A DNA stretch of 64,000 bases from Mycobacterium basiliense. Lineage in GTDB: Bacteria > Actinomycetota > Actinomycetes > Mycobacteriales > Mycobacteriaceae. This document shows, one piece after another, positions 54,456-64,000 of the stretch. The stretch covers positions 1,178,001 through 1,242,000 of the forward strand of contig NZ_LR130759.1 of NCBI RefSeq assembly GCF_900292015.1. The letters are read 5' to 3'. Numbering within the stretch: position 1 is the first letter of the stretch; each line of letters begins with the position of its first letter. Position numbers and translations under genes: made by a program. A model generated the notes under the pieces. That model did not search any database. It saw nothing but the letters and a program-made list of their open reading frames with translations, and was not told the origin of the DNA.

Positions 54456-57400
54456 TGGTGGCGGTGGGTCGGTGGGGTCCGGTTGGGGTGGTGGTGTTGT
54501 TGTGGTGGGTGAGCAGGGTGGTCAGGTGGTGGGCGAGGGTGGTGGGGGTGGGGTGGTCGAAGATCAGGGTGGGGGGCAGGGTTTGGCCGGTGTGTTGGGC
54601 CAGGGTGTTGCGTAGTTCGAGGGCGGTTAGTGAGTCGATGCCGAGGTCTTTGAAGGGGCGGTCGGGGTCGAGGGTGGTGGGGTCGGGGTGGGCGAGCACG
54701 GTGGCGGTGGTGGTGGTGACCAGGGTGGTCAGGGTGTGGCGTTGTTGGTCGGGGGTTTGGGTGGCTAGTTGGGTGCTCAGGGTGGTGGGGCTGGTGGTGG
54801 TGGCGGCGTGGGGGCGGGTGGTGGTCAGTGCGCTCAGGATGGGGGGTAGGGCGTTGCGGTGGGCGAGGCGGTTGAGGGTGCGGGGGTTGAGGGGGGCGGG
54901 GATGAGGGTGGGTTGGTGGTGGGTCAGGGCGGCGTCGAAGAGGGCTAGGCCGTGTTGGGTGGTGAGGGGGGTGATGGCGTTGCGGGCTGCGCGGGTTTGG
55001 TCGATGTGGTTGAGGTGGGCGGTCATCGCTGAGGGGGTTTCCCAGTAGCCCCAGGCCAGGCTGGTGGCGTTGGGGTGGTGGTGGGCGATGGCGTCGAGGG
55101 CGGCGTTGGCGGCGGCGTAGTTGGCTTGTCCGGGGGAGCCGAGGGTGGCCGCGATGGAGGAGAACATGATGAACGCGGCGAGGTTGTGGTTGGTGGTGAG
55201 TTGGTGTAGGTGCCAGGCGGTGTCGGCTTTGGCGGCGAGCACGCTGTGGAGTTGGGTGTCGGTTAGTTCGGTGAGGACGGCGTCGTCGAGGATGCCGGCG
55301 GTGTGGATGATCGCGGTCAGGGGGTGTTCGGTGGGGATGGTGTCGAGCAGGGTGGCGAGGTGGTGGGGGTTGGTGGTGTCGCAGGCGGTGATGGTGACGT
55401 GGGCGCCGAGGTTGGTGAGGTGTTGGTGGAGTTCGGTGGCGCCGGGGGCGGTGGGGCCGCGGCGGGAGACCAGTAGTAGGTGGCGGGTGCCGTAGTGGGT
55501 GATGAGGTGTTCGGCGAATAGTGCGCCGAGCATTCCGGTGCCACCGGTGATTAATACCGTGCCCTGCGGGTCCCAGGTGGGGGTGGTTTCGGGGGCGGGG
55601 GTGGTTTGGGGGGTGGGGGTGAGTCGGGGGGTGTGGGTGGTGCCGTGGCGGAGGGCGAGTTGGGGTTCGGTGGTGTGTTTGAGGGTGGTGAGCAGGGTGG
55701 GGAGGGTGGTGTTGGTGGTGGGGGTGTGGTCGGTGTCGATGAGGGTGATGCGGTGGGGGTGTTCGTTTTGGGTGGTGTGGATGAGGGCCCAGGTTGCGGC
55801 GTGGGCGAGGTTGGGGTGGGGGTCGTGGGGGCTGGTGGTGATGGCGTGGTGGGTGAGGATGGCTAGGTGGGTGTGGGTGGTGTCGGGTCGGGTGAGCCAG
55901 TGTTGGAGTTGGGTCAGGGTGTGTTGGGTCAGGGTGTGGAGGTGTTGGAGGTCGGTGGTGTTGGGGTGGGGTTGGGGGAGGGGCCAGATGAGGAGGTCGT
56001 GGTGGGTGAGGTCGGGGTGGGTGAGGTCGGGGTGGGTGGGTAGGTGGTTGAGGGTGGGGGGTAGGTGGGGGTTGTTGGTGGTGTCGGGGGTGATGAGGGC
56101 CCAGTTGGTGTTGGGGGTTTCTGGGGTGTTGGGGGTGGTGGGGGGTAGGGCGGGCCAGTCGAGGTGGAACAGGCTGTGGTGTGGGGTGGGGGTGGGTTGT
56201 TGGGGGGTGTGGGGTAGGTCGCGCAGGGTGAGGGTGGTGATGGTGATGACGGGTGCGCCGGTGGGGTCGGTGGCGTGCAGGGTGTAGGTGTTGGTGTTGG
56301 TGCGGGTGAGTTGGGTGTGTAGTTGGGTGGCGGTGGTGGCGTGCAGGGTGATGCCGGTTAGGGCGAAGGGGAGTGGGGTGGTGTCGGGGTCGGTGTCGGG
56401 GTGGGTGTGGGTGAGTGTGGTCAGGGGGTGTAGGGCGGCGTCGAGTAGGGCGGGGTGGATGCCGTAGCCGGTGGTGGTGGTGTCGGGGGGTAGGGCGATG
56501 TGGGCGTAGATGGTGTCGGGGTTGGTGGGGGGGTGGTGGAGGGCGTGGACGTTTTGGAAGGGGGGTTGGTAGTGCAGGCCGTGGGTGGCTAGTTGGTGGT
56601 AGAAGTCGTCGGGGTTGATGGGTTGGAGGGGGGGTGGGGTGTGGTTGGTGGGGGTGGGGGGTTGGTGGGTGCTCAGGGTGGCGGTGGCGTGGAGGTGCCA
56701 GGGGTTGTGGTGGTCGTTGGTGGTGGTGCGGGTGTGCACGGTTAGGGGGCGTCGGTTGGTGTCGTCGGGGGGGTGGATGGTGATTTGGAGGTCGGTGGGG
56801 GTGTGTTCGGGCAGGGTGAGGGGGCTGTGCAGGATCAGTTCGTCGATGGTGGGGTAGTGGGTGTGTTGGCCGGCGTGGAGGAGTAGTTCGATGAGGCCGG
56901 CGGCGGGGAAGATGATGGTGTCGTGGACGCGGTGGCTGGCTAGCCAGGGTTGGGTGTGGGTGGAAAGTCGTGCGCTGAGGATGATTTGGTCTTGGTCGGC
57001 GAGGTCGGTGATGGCGCCGAGGAGGGGGTGGTCGGGGTGGTCGAGTCCGGCGGCGGTGATGTCGGTGGTGGTGGTGGGGGTGAGCCAGTAGTGGTGGTGT
57101 TGGAAGGGGTAGGTGGGTAGTTCCAGGGTGTGGGCGTGGGGGTAGAGGGTGGGCCAGTGGGGGCTGTGGCCGTGGGTGTGGAGTTGGGCCAGTGCGGTGG
57201 TCAGGGTGTCGAGGTGGGGGCGGTCGCGGTGCAGGGTGGTGATGACGGTGGATTGGGTTTGGTCGGTGGTGGTGATGGTGTCGGTGAGGGCGGGGGCCAG
57301 GACGGGGTGGGGGGATAGTTCGATGAAGGTGTGTGGGCCTTGGGCCAGCAGGGTGGTGATGGTGTTGTGGAATTCGACTGGTTCACGCAGGTTGCGGTAC

Positions 57401-60400
57401 CAGTAGTCGGCGTTCATGGTGGTGGTGTCGAGGGGGTCGTCGGTTTGTGCGCTTTGCACGGTGGTGTAAAGGGGGATTTGGGCAGGTTGGGGGGTGAGTT
57501 CGCCGAGTTGGTGGAGGAGGTGTTGGTGGAGCTGTTCCACCTGGGGTGAGTGTGAGGCGTAGTCGACCGCGATGGGTCGGATGTGGATGCCGTGGTGTTG
57601 GCAGGTGGCGGTGAATTGTTCGAGGGCGGTGGGGTCACCGCTGATGATGGTGTGGGTGGGGCCGTTGGCTGCGGCGATGGTGAGGGTGTTGTTCCAGGGT
57701 TGTAGGTGCGGGTGTAGTTCGTGGGGGGATAGGCGTACGGAGGCCATGGCGCCGTGACCGGATAGGGCGGTGAGGGCTTGGCTGCGTAGGGCGACGATCT
57801 TGGCGGCTTGGTCTAGGGGGAGTGCGCCGGCGATGTGGGCGGCGGCGATTTCTCCTTGGGAGTGGCCGATTACAGCGTCGGGGATGATGCCGTAGGTGCG
57901 GAGTAGTTCGGCGAGCGAGATCATGATGGCGAACAGGACGGGTTGGATCACGTCGACGCGGTGTAGCGGTGGGGCGCTGGGGTGTTGGGTGAGGACGTCG
58001 CGTACTGACCAGCCGGTCCAGGGGTGCAGGGCGTGGTCGCACTCGTTGAGGGTTTCGGCGAAGATGCGGTGGTGTTCGTAGAGTTGGGCGGCCATGGCGG
58101 GGTATTGGGCGCCTTGGCCGGGTAGGACGAACACGATTTTTTTGGTGTGGGTTAGGTGGTGGCTGGCCAGGCCGGGGTGGGGGTGGTTGGTGGTGAGGGC
58201 GTGTAGTGCTTCGAGGAGGTCTTCGCGGGGGTTGTTGCTGGTGGTGGGGGTGGTGAGGGCGGCTCGGTAGGGGTGGTGGGTGCGGGTGGTGGCCAGGCTG
58301 TGGGCGAGGTCGGTGAGGTCGAGGTTGGGGTGGTCGAGTAGGTGGTGGTGTAGGCGGGCGGCTTGGGCGTGAAGTGCGGTGGGGGTGCGTGCTGATAGCG
58401 GCCAGATCCGCGGTGGGGGGTCGCAGGCTGGGGTGGTGGTGGGGGTGGGTGTGGTTGGTGCTGGGGTGGTGGGGGTTTGCAGGATGACGTGGGCGTTGGT
58501 GCCGCTGATGCCGAAGGAGGACACGGCTGCGGTGCGGGGGTGGTCGGTGTCGGGCCAGGGGGTGGGTTGGGTGAGTAGTTGTACGGTGCCTGCTGACCAG
58601 TCCACGTGGGGGCTGGGGTGGTCGACGTGCAGGGTGGGGGGCAGGGTGTCGTGGTTGAGCGCGCAGATCATTTTGATCAGTCCCGCGGCTCCGGCGGCGG
58701 CTTGGGTGTGGCCGAGGTTGGATTTGATTGATCCCAGCCATAGTGGGTGGGTGCGGTGGGGGGCGCTGCCGTAGGTGGCGATGAGCGCGGTGGCTTCGAT
58801 GGGGTCGCCCAGGGTGGTGCCGGTGCCGTGGGCTTCGACGACGTCGACGTGGTCGAGGTCGATGGCGGCGTTGGCGGCGGCTTGGGTGATGACGCGTTGT
58901 TGGGCGAGTCCGTTGGGGGCGGTTAGGCCGTTGGAGGCGCCGTCTTGGTTGATTGCTGATCCGGCGATGACGGCCAGCACGCGGTGGTGGTGGCGGTGGG
59001 CGTCGCTGAGGCGTTCGAGGACTAAGACGGCGGCGCCTTCGCCCCATCCGGTGCCGTCGGCGGCGGCGGCGAAGGCTTTGCAGCGGCCGTCGGGGGCTAG
59101 GGCTCGTTGGCGGGCGAATTCGGTGAACGGGCCGGGGGTGGTCATGATGGTCACGCCTCCGGCTAGCGCCAAACTGGATTCGGCGTTGCGCAGTGATTGG
59201 CAGGCGAGATGCGTGGCGACCAGGGAGGATGAGCAGGCGGTGTCGACGGTGATGGCCGGGCCTTGTAATCCCAAGAGGTAGGCCACTCGTCCGGAGGCCA
59301 CGCTGGTGGCGCTGCCGGTCATGGCGTATCCCTCGGCGCTGTGGGAGTTGCCGTCGCCGTAGGACTGTGCCCAGGTGCCGGCGAAGACTCCGGTCTGGGA
59401 GCCGGCCAGGGTGGCCGGGTCGATCCCGGCGGTTTCGAGGGCTTCCCAACATACTTCTAATAGCAATCGTTGCTGGGGGTCGATGGCTTGGGCTTCGCGG
59501 GCGGAGATCCCGAAGAACTCGGCATCGAAGTGTCCGGCCTGGGCTAGAAATCCGCCGTAACGGGCGTAGGTTTTACCGACCGCGTCGGGATCGGAGTCAA
59601 ACAACTGCGTTAAATCCCAGCCCCGATCATTGGGGAAGGGGCCCATCACATCGGTGCCGCTGCTGACCAGCTCCCATAACGCCGCCGCGGAATCCACCCC
59701 ACCAGGGAACCGACACGCCATCCCCACCACCGCGATCGGCTCGTCGGTGTTGGTGGTGGCGGTGGGTCGGTGGGGTCCGGTTGGGGTGGTGGTGTTGTTG
59801 TGGTGGGTGAGCAGGGTGGTCAGGTGGTGGGCGAGGGTGGTGGGGGTGGGGTGGTCGAAGATCAGGGTGGGGGGCAGGGTTTGGCCGGTGTGTTGGGCCA
59901 GGGTGTTGCGTAGTTCGAGGGCGGTTAGTGAGTCGATGCCGAGGTCTTTGAAGGGGCGGTCGGGGTCGAGGGTGGTGGGGTCGGGGTGGGCGAGCACGGT
60001 GGCGGTGGTGGTGGTGACCAGGGTGGTCAGGGTGTGGCGTTGTTGGTCGGGGGTTTGGGTGGCTAGTTGGGTGCTCAGGGTGGTGGGGCTGGTGGTGGTG
60101 GCGGCGTGGGGGCGGGTGGTGGTCAGTGCGCTCAGGATGGGGGGTAGGGCGTTGCGGTGGGCGAGGCGGTTGAGGGTGCGGGGGTTGAGGGGGGCGGGGA
60201 TGAGGGTGGGTTGGTGGTGGGTCAGGGCGGCGTCGAAGAGGGCTAGGCCGTGTTGGGTGGTGAGGGGGGTGATGGCGTTGCGGGCTGCGCGGGTTTGGTC
60301 GATGTGGTTGAGGTGGGCGGTCATCGCTGAGGGGGTTTCCCAGTAGCCCCAGGCCAGGCTGGTGGCGTTGGGGTGGTGGTGGGCGATGGCGTCGAGGGCG

Positions 60401-63400
60401 GCGTTGGCGGCGGCGTAGTTGGCTTGTCCGGGGGAGCCGAGGGTGGCCGCGATGGAGGAGAACATGATGAACGCGGCGAGGTTGTGGTTGGTGGTGAGTT
60501 GGTGTAGGTGCCAGGCGGTGTCGGCTTTGGCGGCGAGCACGCTGTGGAGTTGGGTGTCGGTTAGTTCGGTGAGGACGGCGTCGTCGAGGATGCCGGCGGT
60601 GTGGATGATCGCGGTCAGGGGGTGTTCGGTGGGGATGGTGTCGAGCAGGGTGGCGAGGTGGTGGGGTTGGTGGTGTCGCAGGCGGTGATGGTGACGTGGG
60701 CGCCGAGGTTGGTGAGGTGTTGGTGGAGTTCGGTGGCGCCGGGGGCGGTGGGGCCGCGGCGGGAGACCAGTAGTAGGTGGCGGGTGCCGTAGTGGGTGAT
60801 GAGGTGTTCGGCGAATAGTGCGCCGAGCATTCCGGTGCCACCGGTGATTAATACCGTGCCCTGCGGGTCCCAGGCGGCGGGTGGAGTGAGCACGATTTTT
60901 CCGACATGTCGAGCCTGGCTCATGGCGCGGAACGCTTGAGGGGCTTGTAGTAGGCCGTAGCTGGTCGTGGGCAGCGGTTCAAGGACGCCCGCAGTGAACA
61001 TCTCGGTGAGCCTGGTCCAGGCTCCCCTGAGATCGTCGGGTCCGGCCGTGTGCAGGTCGTAGGCCTGGTAGACGACACCGGGATGAGTGGCGGCGACTTT
61101 GTCGGACGCTCGGATGTCGGTCTTGCCGATTTCGATGAACGAGCCGCCACGGGGCAGCAGTTGTAGCGACCTGTCGACGAATTCGCCGGCAAGGCTGTTC
61201 AGGACCACGTCCACACCGTCGTGCTCGGTGGCCTCGGTGAAGGTGTCGACAAATTCCAGTGTCCGAGATGAGGCGATGTGTCCACTGGGCACTCCCAGGG
61301 CCGTGAGCACATGCTGTTTTGAGGGGTGCGAGGTGGCGAACACGTCGGCGCCGAGCTGAGCGGCGATTTGGATTGCAGCTTGACCGACACCGCCGGCGCC
61401 AGCGTGAATCAATACCCGTTGGCCAGCACGCAGCCCGGCGATCTCGACCAACGTGATGTATGCGGTCAAAAATGCCACCGGAACCGACGCGGCCTGGGCA
61501 AAGGTCCATCCGGTTGGGATGGGGACGACCATGCGGTGGTCCACGACAGCGGACGGGGCAAATGCGTTGTTGGGGAACAACCCCATTACCGCGTCACCGC
61601 GGCGAAACGCGGTCACGTCGGGCGCGGTGTCGACCACCACACCGGCGGCTTCGGCGCCGAGGCCTTCATCGGGAATCGCCCCTACCGCAACGACCACATC
61701 GTGGAAGTTGAGCCCGGCGGCCCGGATCTCCACGCGTATTTGACCGGCGCTCAATTCGGTCTCCGGCTCTGCCGGTAGCAGGGCCAGGTTGCTCAGGTCC
61801 CCTTTTCCGGTGGTGCCGAGCTGCCAGCTGGGGGTCGGGGGTGGGGTCAGGGCGGTGGCGGGGGTGAGTCGGGGGGTGTGGGTGGTGCCGTGGCGGAGGG
61901 CGAGTTGGGGTTCGGTGGTGTGTTTGAGGGTGGTGAGCAGGGTGGGGAGGGTGGTGTTGGTGGTGGGGGTGTGGTCGGTGTCGATGAGGGTGATGCGGTG
62001 GGGGTGTTCGTTTTGGGTGGTGTGGATGAGGGCCCAGGTTGCGGCGTGGGCGAGGTTGGGGTGGGGGTCGTGGGGGCTGGTGGTGATGGCGTGGTGGGTG
62101 AGGATGGCTAGGTGGGTGTGGGTGGTGTCGGGTCGGGTGAGCCAGTGTTGGAGTTGGGTCAGGGTGTGTTGGGTCAGGGTGTGGAGGTGTTGGAGGTCGG
62201 TGGTGTTGGGGTGGGGTTGGGGGAGGGGCCAGATGAGGAGGTCGTGGTGGGTGAGGTCGGGGTGGGTGAGGTCGGGGTGGGTGGGTAGGTGGTTGAGGGT
62301 GGGGGGTAGGTGGGGGTTGTTGGTGGTGTCGGGGGTGATGAGGGCCCAGTTGGTGTTGGGGGTTTCTGGGGTGTTGGGGGTGGTGGGGGGTAGGGCGGGC
62401 CAGTCGAGGTGGAACAGGCTGTGGTGTGGGGTGGGGGTGGGTTGTTGGGGGGTGTGGGGTAGGTCGCGCAGGGTGAGGGTGGTGATGGTGATGACGGGTG
62501 CGCCGGTGGGGTCGGTGGCGTGCAGGGTGTAGGTGTTGGTGTTGGTGCGGGTGAGTTGGGTGTGTAGTTGGGTGGCGGTGGTGGCGTGCAGGGTGATGCC
62601 GGTTAGGGCGAAGGGGAGTGGGGTGGTGTCGGGGTCGGTGTCGGGGTGGGTGTGGGTGAGTGTGGTCAGGGGGTGTAGGGCGGCGTCGAGTAGGGCGGGG
62701 TGGATGCCGTAGCCGGTGGTGGTGGTGTCGGGGGGTAGGGCGATGTGGGCGTAGATGGTGTCGGGGTTGGTGGGGGGGTGGTGGAGGGCGTGGACGTTTT
62801 GGAAGGGGGGTTGGTAGTGCAGGCCGTGGGTGGCTAGTTGGTGGTAGAAGTCGTCGGGGTTGATGGGTTGGAGGGGGGGTGGGGTGTGGTTGGTGGGGGT
62901 GGGGGGTTGGTGGGTGCTCAGGGTGGCGGTGGCGTGGAGGTGCCAGGGGTTGTGGTGGTCGTTGGTGGTGGTGCGGGTGTGCACGGTTAGGGGGCGTCGG
63001 TTGGTGTCGTCGGGGGGGTGGATGGTGATTTGGAGGTCGGTGGGGGTGTGTTCGGGCAGGGTGAGGGGGCTGTGCAGGATCAGTTCGTCGATGGTGGGGT
63101 AGTGGGTGTGTTGGCCGGCGTGGAGGAGTAGTTCGATGAGGCCGGCGGCGGGGAAGATGATGGTGTCGTGGACGCGGTGGCTGGCTAGCCAGGGTTGGGT
63201 GTGGGTGGAAAGTCGTGCGCTGAGGATGATTTGGTCTTGGTCGGCGAGGTCGGTGATGGCGCCGAGGAGGGGGTGGTCGGGGTGGTCGAGTCCGGCGGCG
63301 GTGATGTCGGTGGTGGTGGTGGGGGTGAGCCAGTAGTGGTGGTGTTGGAAGGGGTAGGTGGGTAGTTCCAGGGTGTGGGCGTGGGGGTAGAGGGTGGGCC

Positions 63401-64000
63401 AGTGGGGGCTGTGGCCGTGGGTGTGGAGTTGGGCCAGTGCGGTGGTCAGGGTGTCGAGGTGGGGGCGGTCGCGGTGGGTGGTGGTGATGACGGTGGATGC
63501 GGTGTTGGTGTGGTGGGTGAGGGTGTCGGTGATGGCGGGGGCCAGGACGGGGTGGGGGGATAGTTCGAGGAAGGTGTGTGGGCCTTGGGCCAGCAGGGTG
63601 GTGAGGTTGTCGGCGAAGCGGACGGGTTGGCGTAGGTGTTGGGTCCAGTAGTGCGCTGAGGTGAGTTGGTCGGGGGTGGCTAGTTGGCCGGTGAGGTTGG
63701 ACAGGATGGGCACGGTGGGTGGGTGCCAGGTCAAGGTGGTGGCGATGGCGTGGAATTCGGGTAGGGCGGGGTCCATCGTGGGGGAGTGGAAGGCGTGGCT
63801 GACGGGCAGTTGGGTGGTTTGGTAGTGCTCGGTGGTGCACCACTGGTGGAGGGCGTTGATGTCGTCGTGGGGGCCGGCGATCACGATTGAGGTGGGGCTG
63901 TTGATCGCGGCGATGGTGGTGTGGGGGTAGTGGTGGAGTTGGTCGGTGAGGTGTTCGGGGTTGGTGTGGATGGCCAGCATGGCGCCGGGGGTGCAGGTTT
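48996..64000 (-). CDS. Giant modular type I polyketide synthase, last three modules (5' end outside window)
   Basis: Minus-strand gene entering from the right edge. Order: ...AT-DH-ER-KR-ACP (module X), KS-AT-DH-KR-ACP (Y), KS-AT-DH-KR-ACP (Z), then a C-terminal tail with IPVSRLRAEGVLDLLLGMVG that resembles a class 1 docking domain. There is no thioesterase. AT motifs are HAFHS in X and Z (malonyl) and YASHS in Y (methylmalonyl). KS has DTACSSS and HGTG. KR has the LDD motif (B-type) and the Tyr in ANYAAANAAL. ACP has LGIDSLTALE. Three G runs (50621-50622, 50765-50769, 60663-60666) are one G short compared with sibling modules and break the frame. With them restored the frame is continuous through the window. 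The modules are nearly identical repeats, as known for mycolactone synthases. The product would end in a conjugated, methyl-branched unsaturated acyl chain. Confidence 0.9.
54456..59745 (-). other. PKS module Y: KS-AT(methylmalonyl)-DH-KR-ACP
   Basis: Virtually identical to module Z except for the AT cassette (about 57,230-58,047), which reads DYASHSPQVEQL and so should use methylmalonyl-CoA. DH has LASHRVHDTIIFP (HxxxD where HxxxG is usual) and LLDAALHPL. KR has GTGMLGALFAEHL. The frame is unbroken. Confidence 0.85.
59746..64000 (-). other. PKS module X (partial): AT(malonyl)-DH-ER-KR-ACP
   Basis: It starts inside the AT. It contains an enoylreductase (60,874-61,859) with IHAGAGGVGQAAIQIAAQ as NADPH site. 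With KR, DH and ER present this module should give a fully reduced two-carbon unit. One missing G at 60663-60666 breaks the frame inside KR. Confidence 0.85.
60874..61859 (-). other. Enoylreductase cassette inserted in module X
   Basis: 986 bp stand where module Y has a 38-bp linker (55577-55614). Flanks on both sides match exactly. The cassette has balanced mycobacterial composition, in sharp contrast to the G-rich plus strand around it, so it was gained by module X or cleanly lost from Y and Z. Confidence 0.85.

Larger units (their letters stand above)
49191..64000 (-). repeat. Near-identical PKS module repeats, about 5.29 kb
   Basis: The marker ggttggggtggtggtgttg occurs at 49191, 54481 and 59779, giving periods of 5290 and 5298 bp. 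Apart from the AT cassette, the ER insertion and the missing Gs, I see almost no differences between copies. Such identity implies very recent expansion or continuing gene conversion, and makes assembly collapse possible. Confidence 0.92.

Noticed and set aside
48996..64000. Naming the PKS as a mycolactone synthase (mlsA/mlsB)
   Set aside because: The repeat style is alike, but no plasmid functions or mls-specific loading or TE parts are visible, and the neighbours are NRPS genes. Resemblance of architecture is not identity.
1..64000. CRISPR arrays, tRNA or rRNA genes, replication origin
   Set aside because: Repeats present are whole synthetase modules. I saw no short spaced repeats, no tRNA-like cloverleaf and no rRNA sequence.

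Overview
The window looks like chromosomal DNA of a Mycobacterium, probably a slow grower. It is GC-rich and carries several lineage-typical families: an MmpS/MmpL pair, an MbtH protein, a DUF732-like secreted protein and a DUF5078-like secreted protein. The species cannot be named from the sequence alone. Nearly all of it is one secondary-metabolite locus for a polyketide-peptide hybrid, which I could not match to a named pathway.

Layout. 1-7.2 kb holds the end of mmpS, an mmpL exporter, a flavin-dependent halogenase on the minus strand, a 53-codon ORF and a DHA2-type MFS exporter. 7.2-46 kb is a large, old tandem duplication of the unit [MFS - mbtH(-) - leader - PKS module - NRPS - P450]. 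In copy 1 (about 7.1-22.0 kb) the MFS gene is intact, mbtH is decayed, the PKS gene is reduced to a 280-bp scar, a four-module NRPS with thioesterase (NRPS A) remains, and only a P450-like start is left. An IS1634/IS1549-like transposase fragment (22.06-22.33 kb) sits at the junction. In copy 2 (about 22.3-46.0 kb) only the MFS tail is left, but mbtH, a KS-AT-ACP protein, a five-module NRPS with an epimerase and thioesterase (NRPS B) and a P450 are intact. Then come a heme-oxygenase-fold iron oxidase, two small secreted proteins, and from 49.0 kb to the right edge the 3' part of a giant modular PKS on the minus strand. Its modules are almost identical 5.29-kb repeats.

How it may work together (inference). 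The giant PKS has no thioesterase and ends in a docking-like tail. The KS-AT-ACP protein begins with a coiled-coil docking helix and overlaps the NRPS B start by 4 bp. A chain could therefore pass giant PKS -> KS-AT-ACP -> NRPS -> thioesterase. The last visible PKS modules predict a reduced acetate, a methyl-branched alkene and a further alkene, so a conjugated methyl-branched acyl tail on a peptide. NRPS A and NRPS B share an identical first condensation domain and N-terminus, so the single surviving PKS module may feed both. MbtH would support the adenylation domains. The halogenase, P450 and iron oxidase are candidate tailoring enzymes, and MmpS/MmpL and the MFS protein are candidate exporters.

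Caveats. Four reading-frame breaks (9.55, 50.62, 50.77 and 60.66 kb) are each one G short in a G run compared with sibling copies. Sequencing error in homopolymers is as likely as real mutation. Repeats this similar may also have been collapsed or mis-joined in the assembly.
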